Positions 57,258-64,000 of a stretch of DNA of 64,000 nt are shown in pieces. The translations under genes and the position numbers were made by a program. Source of the stretch: Chenopodium formosanum (taxonomy: Eukaryota > Streptophyta > Magnoliopsida > Caryophyllales > Amaranthaceae). Numbering within the stretch: the first letter of the stretch is position 1; each line of letters begins with the position of its first letter. The stretch is from the NCBI GenBank assembly GCA_024500155.1, contig CM044877.1, positions 26,293,501 to 26,357,500 on the forward strand, in the 5' to 3' direction. Below the pieces are notes generated by a model. That model made no database searches and was not told the DNA's origin. It worked only from the letters and a program-made list of their open reading frames with translations.

Positions 57258-58228
57258 GGAAAAATTATTTCCATTAATCTGAACTTTGCCTCATCCGCCG
57301 AAATTAATCCCAACTTCAGTTTATTATCTATAACTCCCAACTTTGGGGGGTATTAATTTTCGTTGCACCCAAATGACTTGCAACCGGTAAAGCAGGTAAA
57401 CCTTTGTGATTTTTTTTGCACACGTGTCAATATGTAATTGGTGGAGAAAAATAAAGAAAATTAAAATTAAAATTAAAGTAAGGAAAATTAAAAAAAAAAT
57501 TAAAGAAAAATGTAAAAAAAATATATATATTAGAACAACCCAGCAGCACCCACCACCACACGAACACCACCGCCGCACATCAAACCACCACCAACGTTGG
57601 CCAAAAATGGCCGATATTGGCCACAAATGGCCGAAAATGGCTGATGGTGGGGTTGAAAACCCTAAATCGGCCGATTTCGGCCGTTTGTGGCCGATTTCGT
57701 GCATAGGCATCGCCGATTTCGTGGCTGGGTTCGCCGATTTCGAGGATGGGGAGGGGTTATCGGTGGCTTGGGATGGGTTATCGGGGGCTGGGGATGGGTT
57801 TTCGGGGCTGGGGAGAGGTTATCGGGGCTGGGAAGGGGTGTTATTGGGGCTGGGGAGGGGTTATCGGGGGTGGGAGAAGGGAAGGGGTGGCTGGGCGGTG
57901 GTTTCCGATAGTGGGGGAGGGGTTTTCGAGGAAGGGGTGGTTTTTCCGGCGGGGTAGGGGGTGGGGGTGTGGTGTTTTCTAGGATAGGGTGGGGGGCTGG
58001 GTATTTTTCCTTTTTTTAAAATTTTTGTTTTAATTTTAATTTTTGTTTTTTTTTGGACCTATCACGTGTTGACACGTGTCTAGGTAACCTGCTATATCAG
58101 GTTAGATGACCTGTTGGGTGCAACAAAAATTAATACCCCCCAAAGTTGGGAGTGATAGATAATAAACTGAAGTTGGGATTATTTTCGACGGACGAGGAAA
58201 AGCTCAGATTAATGGGAGCAATTTTTCC
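57258..58228. mobile_element. MULE-like element with long terminal inverted repeats
   Basis: This 971-bp element starts GGAAAAATTATTTCC and ends in the inverted counterpart GGGAGCAATTTTTCC. The inverted repeats extend about 120-150 bp (57258 to about 57390 and 58095 to 58228), with a few mismatches. It sits in a T run that provides 8-9 T on each side, compatible with the 9-bp target duplication of Mutator-like elements. No transposase is present, so it is non-autonomous. The middle has GGCCGATTTCGGCC-like words and a G-rich tandem repeat. Confidence 0.75.
57735..57995 (+). repeat. G-rich tandem repeat inside the MULE-like element
   Basis: Units of about 25-32 bp of the type GGGGTTATCGGGGCTGGGGA are repeated about eight times. 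The open frames here (Gly/Trp/Arg-rich) result from the repeat. The G runs could form quadruplexes. Confidence 0.75.
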
Positions 58229-58261
58229 TTTTTTTTTCTTTCAAAAATGCAAATTTTTTTT

Positions 58262-59950
58262 TTCCCATCGTAAGGGGGTCCTTCCTTAGATGCTCATGGC
58301 CATTTAAAAGCCTAGGACTTTACACTTGTTAGGGTGTATTAGGATTTGAATTCCTGACTGTTTGGGAGACCTTGAATTAGAAATGATACTCTCATCACGC
58401 TTTTTTGTAAGAAACAAGTAGGAGTCACCAATGAGTTTTAGGAAAACTCATAAACCTCGTTCATGCCTTTCTACCATGTGGAGTTCATGGAATAATCAGC
58501 AGGAATCATAAGTTTACCCATGCCCAAATTGGTCTATATAAACCAGAAATGAGTTCGAGAGCGAGGGTACTAAGATAACGTTCCCTTAAGAGGGGAATCG
58601 CTATCTTAGCCCTAGTACGGCCTCTACTAGCTCTTCATTTTTCACAATCTCATTACCAAACAATATATGCAATGTGATACCTAAAGACTGATTTAGTTGA
58701 TTTTATTTACAACCATTAATCACATAGGAATTACATTGAAAAAGTCGTAATTCTTTGTTTAATCAACATTCGTGAAAAGAACAAAATAAACAATATTCGC
58801 CTTGTCTTAAGTGAGAAAACAACAATTAATTATCAAATTCTATTCTTAATTAACAAAATAATACTATGTGAATTAATTAATTAAAAGTTTTTTTAAAGTG
58901 ATTAAACAACACTATTTATTCAATTAAAGTTATTTAAACAATTAAGGAAAAGTGATATATCTATGTGCTCAGCAAACGAACCATTATTCTTTTATGTTAA
59001 ATCTCCGTTTAATGTGTTTATGGACTTTCTTTCTTTTTTGTACCTCCAAGGACTTCAATGGATTCAATTAGGGTTTGAAAGTATTTGGAAAGAGAGGAGA
59101 AAAAGTAGTATGATAGTAAGACAAGTTGAGAGATTAGGGTTGTGAGAATACTAGAGTTTTAATTCTGAATTTTCGGTCCTCGTAATGCTGAACGAAGGCC
59201 CCTATTTATAGGCGTAGGGATCCAGGTTTAGGGTTTTAGAGCCACTCCATTAGGTAGCGCGCGCAACTCTCTTAGTCGTGCTGGGTGCTGCGCGCATCTC
59301 AATGAGTTGCGCGCGCCAGGCGCGCACAACTGATTGAGTTGCGCTGGTTTGTGGTTTGCCTTATACAAAAACGTGTTTTTAAAACTTCCATAACTTTTGA
59401 TTAAAAAGTCGGATTAAGGCGTGTGAGATGTCATTGAAAATATTTGAATGTCAACTTTCCAATGCTGTTGGAGTTAGGTTAAAATATGTTATGGATCAGA
59501 AGTTATGGTCATTGGAGTACAAGGGTGTCGGTTTTAGGGCCCGGTTTAGTGTTTTGATCATAACCTCTTTGTTTTGGCTCGGAATTGGGCTTATAATATT
59601 CCGTTGGAAAGCTCTTTGAAAGGGCTACCGACCATAGATGGGAATTTGATTGTTGTCTTACTTTTTTGGCTCGGTTTTTCAACAATGTAGGTTCCATTGG
59701 ATCAAATCATTGCATTTGACGCATTTTAGTCCGTTATTAATCAAGTTTAAACATGTATGAACATGTTTTAGGCCTAATTATTAATCGGACAAGGCTCTAA
59801 GATAAATTGGTCTCAAATAAGGGTTTCAACTTACTTCATAATGCATTTCGTAGTCCATAAACACTTCAACTTTGATCAAACATGAAGAACGGATGTTTGT
59901 AACATCATCGCACTTCCTTTTGGGACAAGAGGCCAAAAGTAGGTGTCTAA
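58262..59950 (-). repeat. E2 5' LTR
   Basis: It is homologous to 47425-49134, lacks about 15 bp at its 3' end (at the left) and starts TTAGACACCTAC on the minus strand. TATAAATA is at 59220-59213, with palindromic words directly upstream at 59346-59256. Confidence 0.75.
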
Positions 59951-60436
59951 TGATACTAGGAAGCAATAAAAACATCCTAACATGGTACTAGATTTTAAAA
60001 TAATTAAAGCATGATTTCTATATCGAAAGAATAACAAAGTAGTTAAATTACTTACTTGGATGCCTCGTATCTCTTTCTAATAAAAAAAATACACGCGTTA
60101 GTAACTTTAATGAAAATAATAAATCAAACAATTAATTTAAATAATTGAAATAGAGATTTGGGACCAAACCCTCAGAAATTATCAACCTTTCACGCCTAGG
60201 ACGAAGGAAAATTCGAACTTTGCTAGGTGTGTCTAGAACTTGTAAATGTGGAATTTTAAATGAGGGGAAGGTTTAGAAAAAGAATAGAGAGAGAATAAGA
60301 TTCTAGCTTTTAGAGAGAGAATAGAATTAGATGATTGTTGATGAATAAAAACGGGAATATACGACCCCTATTTATAGGAAAAAAGAGAGTCGAATAATAA
60401 GACAAGAATCCAAATTCGAATAAAAATAAAACTCGA
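59951..60436 (-). repeat. X LTR, second copy, right part
   Basis: This continues 46679-47423 after E2 and matches 44560-45050, including TATAAATA at 60376-60369. It stops before the word cluster: sequence homology to X1 is lost at about 60436. Confidence 0.68.
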
Positions 60437-61175
60437 TGGTAAGCAGTTTTTGCAAATTTTCTTTTTATCATAGACTAGTTGAGCCATCACACGCGATAGC
60501 CCAATAAACACGGAATGTGTGAGTTAAATTTTTTCGTTAAATTTATGAACATTTCTTATTGAATTTAGGTAATATCTGTAATAGGTAGTGCAACAATATA
60601 TATTTTGTGTTAAGAATGAGTTAAGATGTAGGCATTGATTCGGAGGGCGTATAATTTCTATTTAAGATTACAAGCTATTGATTTATTAATAATTTTTATA
60701 AAGTGTTGATATACCGTGTAATGTTGAGTAAATATAAATTTTTATAAGTATGTCTTTTTTTTTATTAGCGAATAGTTATATTGTGTGATAATTGTTTGTT
60801 TAAGATAGGGAAATTGGCTAAGAAACACTATGTGTTGTGACAAATCGTAATGTAAAGTTAAAGATAGTAGAAATGGTTAACACACGTGTGCATGGACATT
60901 GTGCATATAATGAAATCTATGAAAAGGAACTTTCTATTTTTGCCTATTTATAAAATGCAAGTACAACAATAGAATATGTAAGGATTTTGAACGGTTGTAC
61001 TGATGAAGTCATACATTCATAGTTCTTTATTATTTCAAGAATCTGTCATGATTGCTTTGATTGGTCAATTCATGTACTTATATTGCGTGGTGTATAGACT
61101 TCTCTGTTCCTGTGCTATGTCCTTCTTCTCCATTTTTTGGTTTTTCTTTTTCTCTAAAATTTGAATTTCAATTTC
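60437..61175 (+). promoter_or_regulatory. Spacer and possible promoter of the acidic ORF
   Basis: This is AT-rich sequence without a gene. TATTTATAAAA at about 60945-60955 lies some 220 bp before the ATG at 61176, with a CT-rich leader (61100-61155) between. This is compatible with a promoter but unproven. Confidence 0.35.
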
Positions 61176-61775
61176 ATGCCAATGGGTAGCAGTGACAGTA
61201 CTGCGACTTCTGAGAAGATTTTCTCACCACCAATCTGGAGGCCAAATGAACGGAAGTCAAAAAAAGAAAATGTCACAAGCTTTCTTTTGTATACCATTGA
61301 AATGAAGGTGAAGATGGACAGGCATCTAGAATTCGTTGAACAAGGGAATTCGAAGGTAGAGAACAAAAAAGAAATAGGGGAAACAAGTAATAAGAGAATA
61401 CGGGGTGTTGAGAGAGATGGATGTGGAGAATGGCTTGTTATCATTGTTGATTCAGACAATGATGAAGGGGAAACTAAAGGCAAGGAGGGTGTTGGTGTAG
61501 AAGAGAAAATAGAGGAAGATGAAGAAGAAGATAATAGTGAGGAAGACGAAAAGAGTGATGAAAGTACTGAAAGTGATGTGAATTCTGACTCAGAAACTGA
61601 ATCTGAGAAAGAAGTTGTTGCTGATTTAGATGTAGAAATAGAATCAAGTGGGGAGAGCTATAATGAGGATGATGATGAGGACACTGGTTCAGACTCTTCT
61701 CTTAGGAACAATCAAAAAGGAAATCCAGAGACAAGTAAAGATTCTTCAATGTTTCATATGAAGATTTCTGATTGA
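61176..61775 (+). CDS. Acidic protein of unknown function
   Basis: ATG at 61176 opens a 199-codon frame; a longer frame to 61161 begins with TTG. The N-terminal third is basic and mixed (RKSKKENVTSFLLYTIEMKV, KMDRHLEFVEQG). From about residue 95 the protein is almost only Glu, Asp, Ser and Lys, with no hydrophobic segments. I do not recognise a family. The tail could be disordered and nuclear or chromatin-associated, but that is only a composition argument. It is one of the few unbroken frames of this length in the window, with a TATA-like box and CT-rich leader upstream, so it may be a real single-exon gene or the first exon of one. Confidence 0.45.
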   Translation: MPMGSSDSTATSEKIFSPPIWRPNERKSKKENVTSFLLYTIEMKVKMDRHLEFVEQGNSKVENKKEIGETSNKRIRGVERDGCGEWLVIIVDSDNDEGETKGKEGVGVEEKIEEDEEEDNSEEDEKSDESTESDVNSDSETESEKEVVADLDVEIESSGESYNEDDDEDTGSDSSLRNNQKGNPETSKDSSMFHMKISD

Positions 61776-62255
61776 TTGCATATTGTCTGTGTTTAAGTCT
61801 TTTTTTGGGGTTCAATTGTAGTACTGGTAGGGTATAAAGTGAAGGCTTGGTAGGATTCTTTTTGGGTTGTTAGTTTTGGATGTTAAATTATGGTGATGTA
61901 TTTTGATGATCTTAACCGTCTAGGTATCTCTTTGAAGTGTTAGATGTAGATATTTTATTAGTTTATGGGAAGTTCATTATCAATATAATTAGTAAAAGAT
62001 GATTGTAGGGTGTAATTATCTGCAAATAAGTTCTTGTTTTGGGTATAATGAATGGATGAACTCGATTATATAATTTGTGTTTTGCACGGCTGTTTATTTA
62101 TTGCATTATAATGTTAGTAAGTATGCTTTATATAAATTCCTAGATAATGTTTTTATATGCATCAAGTAATGTAAGAGGACAATGACAGAAAGTAACTCAC
62201 TTGAAAAATGTATGCTAACCAGATTAAAATAAAGCAAAATTCAAAGTGCTACACC

Positions 62256-62261
<6 letters not shown>

Positions 62262-62329
<68 letters not shown>
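62262..62329. repeat. (TA)n microsatellite
   Basis: 68 bases of uninterrupted alternating T and A. Confidence 0.98.
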
Positions 62330-62331
<2 letters not shown>

Positions 62332-62486
62332 CATAAGAGTTCCATAATAAGTAGACGATCCATAGCTATATAATGTGATGTCTGATTGTTTTACAATGCA
62401 TGACTGAGTAATAAGACAAAAAAAGTTAGATTAACTAATTACAATATTATGTGTCAAGTTAGACACATGTAAAAGTAGTCTTAGAC

Positions 62487-62736
62487 AGGAACAAACACTT
62501 GTGAAATACTTGTTCCTATATAAAACCACAATGATTGATTGTCTTTTCAACCTATATAGAAGCAATGAAGCATCAAAGATAGATAGGGTAACAACTGGTG
62601 TTGCTTAGGAACAAGTATTGCTATGAAACCTGTTCCTTTGCAAGACCATAGCCCTCAAAAGCCTTAACTCTAACCGATTTTTTTTTAGTCTATGTGGCTT
62701 TATTTAGGAACATGTAATATAAGACTACTTGTTCCT
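62487..62736. repeat. Three 31-bp units with inverted ends AGGAACA/TGTTCCT
   Basis: The units lie at 62487-62517, 62607-62637 and 62706-62736. Each is exactly 31 bp and starts AGGAACA and ends TGTTCCT, while the middle differs. Each is followed by a similar A-rich 'ccaca/ccata' stretch. They are downstream of the RPA1-like pseudogene. Confidence 0.8.
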
Positions 62737-62857
62737 TGAAAAAGCCACATTACTCAAAATACTTACCTTTAAACCATACTATATACATAGCAAAAGATTT
62801 AGTAGATGAAGTTGTTACCCAACTGATCTGTCATGAGTGTTACTTTTGATTTTTCAC

Positions 62858-63771
62858 TTAAAAGTCATCTGAATGAACATCAAGAAACACAAGTGCTCGA
62901 CGCTTGTTGTCTTTCTCTTGCTTAATAGCCTTGACTATTTCAGTAGAGTAAATCAATGTGTCGTAGTCGATTCCTTTTCCTTTTAGCGCTGCCTGAAAAG
63001 CCTAATCTTTCTCCTTTTGCTTGATAAGACTTGTACTCTTGATAGCTGAAGCTGTTTCATGGTCAAGAACATCCTTTGCTGGTGTGGTAGCATGAAACTA
63101 AGGATCAGCATTGGCTTTCCTTTTTTTCTGCCCTGTATCCTCTAAGCTAGATTGAGTTGCTTTTTCTGCCGCAGCCATTGCTTCTACTACTAAGCAAGAA
63201 TCTTCCTCTTCCTGACTGAAGATCGATAAGTCATAAGCTGTGACTGTTTCTTTTTTTATGGTCTTGCAGAGAGGATCTATGGTTTTAGCTACAAACTTTT
63301 GGTGATGGTCAGACCCAGCTTCTTGGGTATCAGTTATTGTTGCCTCATTGTTAGCTGCAAATGCTGCAGCAACATTTGTGGAACTGCTTTCCACAACATT
63401 AGGTGTGTCTGTGTCTTCCATCTCCACACCCTTTAAACCCCATTACAAAACTTGATTATGTTCTAAGGTAGTTGTAGTTTCAATCTTTATCAAGAAGTAT
63501 GTAGTTGAAAGCCTATAAGCTATTCTACGGAATCTAGCATTATCATCCTGAAATAAGATAAATGTTGAGTTAATACAAGCAGTAAATATAAATGCAAATC
63601 AAGGAGCACTAAGAATTGTTAGCACATGACATGGACAATAAATCATTTACCGTAGCCTTCATGTGATAAATCTCTTTAGCTGATAATCTAAAAAGCGGGA
63701 GGCAGCTTTCAGTGAATGCAGTGAGCTATAGTGCTCCAGTTGCATCAGAAAAAGTCATTGTGATTGTTGCT
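62858..63771 (-). pseudogene. RPA1-like (replication protein A large subunit C-terminal) pseudogene
   Basis: Exon a (63771-63651) encodes TMTFSDATGAL, LTAF and LFRLSAKEIYHMKAT, which fit the C-terminal OB-fold of RPA70 (usually ..DSTG.LW.TAF..E...LL..SA.EL). A GT-AG intron spans 63548-63650. Exon b continues NARFRRIAYRLSTTYFLIKI, then an Asp/Ser-rich and Lys-rich tail (63427-63098), and ends at TAA 62858. In-frame stops are TAG in exon a where Trp is expected, TAA near 63445, TAG near 63098 and TAG near 63000. RPA-like genes occur both as host genes and in plant Helitrons; no Helitron ends were identified here. The zinc-ribbon part is not seen. Confidence 0.55.
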
Positions 63772-63855
63772 CTGTATAATTTTAAGGATTAGTGTTGGCA
63801 TTCACTGGCTACTATCTTTTCTTATTTTCACCAGCTAATTTACAACGAGAGTGCT
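63772..63855. other. Intron or upstream sequence of the RPA1-like pseudogene
   Basis: On the minus strand TTATACAG ends at 63772, a plausible 3' splice site for exon a. Upstream exons would be beyond or replaced by the X LTR at 63856. Confidence 0.35.
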
Positions 63856-64000
63856 TGTAGACACCCATTTGTGTCTCCCCAAAACCAAACCCGGTGATGA
63901 GTACCTTTCACGTCGAATCATAATCGAATGAAGTGAAAGTGTGGAAAATCTAGCGTTGCGGATAGTTTTAATTTCTTTTCTCTTTTCTCTGTTTTTGAAA
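63856..64000 (+). repeat. Start of a further X LTR
   Basis: TGTAGACACCCATTTGTGTCTCC is inverted and homologous to 45738 downward. The LTR runs out of the window. Confidence 0.7.

Larger units (their letters stand above)
47424..59950 (-). mobile_element. E2: degenerate Ty3/gypsy element
   Basis: This 12.5-kb minus-strand element has a 3' LTR (47425-49134), PPT (49135-49148), a non-coding interior, a decayed gag near the 5' side (55139-55838) and a 5' LTR (58262-59950). I saw no pol domain. It carries a nested MULE-like element at 57258-58228. Size and lack of pol suggest a large non-autonomous derivative or heavy decay. Confidence 0.75.
61776..62857. other. Spacer with a TA microsatellite and three 31-bp units
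   Basis: I see no gene. The stretch has the TA repeat (62262-62329) and the three AGGAACA...TGTTCCT units (62487-62736). Confidence 0.6.

Noticed and set aside
57406..57982. Gly/Trp/Arg-rich frames in three registers
   Set aside because: All three arise from the G-rich tandem repeat inside the MULE-like element.
62487..62736. CRISPR-like array
   Set aside because: Only three units with variable, not identical, sequence; the constant parts are inverted ends, and the context is plant nuclear DNA.

Overview
This window is plant nuclear DNA: a dense, nested stack of LTR retrotransposons with decayed fragments of plant mobile-domain (PMD) genes, one small DNA transposon and, at the right end, a decayed replication-protein-A-like gene. 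The evidence is the initiator-Met-tRNA primer site and polypurine tracts of a Ty1/copia Sirevirus, Tat/Retand and Athila-type Ty3/gypsy elements, PMD and Transposase_28-type domains, GT-AG introns, TATAAATA promoters and AT-rich spacers. It looks like eudicot heterochromatin. The Retand-type tandem repeat would suit Caryophyllales, but the species cannot be fixed from the sequence. I saw no tRNA, rRNA, CRISPR or bacterial feature, and almost no reading frame is intact.

Left third (1-24285), four levels deep. A Sirevirus-type copia element (156-11312, minus strand, TSD GCGAG, LTRs differing at about nine positions) sits inside a non-autonomous Athila-like element (window start to 16774). That element carries only an ATHILA ORF-1-like gene. 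It is itself inserted in the pol gene of a Tat/Retand element, 'Retand A' (16775-23561). Retand A lies in an LTR fragment (23562-24285) next to the 3' part of a PMD gene.

Middle (24390-38510). A PMD gene (minus strand) is split by a second, almost full-length Tat/Retand element, 'Retand B' (25739-36695). Both Retand copies have the same order: gag-protease-RT-RNase H-additional RNase H-integrase on the plus strand, a non-coding block with a tandem hairpin repeat, then an intron-containing antisense gene for a Transposase_28-like protein, and the 3' LTR. Right of the PMD promoter are a foldback element and a second PMD pseudogene.

Right half (38870-60436). Two copies of an AT-rich gypsy family, here 'E', lie in opposite orientations (E1 plus, to 42279; E2 minus, 47424-59950, TSD TGATA). 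They flank pieces of a third family, 'X', and a truncated gypsy RT. E2 contains a degraded gag and a 971-bp MULE-like element with about 120-bp terminal inverted repeats. The right edge (60437-64000) has an acidic ORF of unknown function, a (TA)n tract, three 31-bp units with inverted ends, the RPA1-like pseudogene and the start of another X LTR.

The most unusual signal is shared across families. Clusters of short, GC-rich, palindromic words, with a different word in each family, lie in the promoter regions of the LTRs and leaders, in most cases just upstream of a TATA box and a CT-rich leader. A second point is that the antisense Retand A protein begins with the same nine residues as histone H3.
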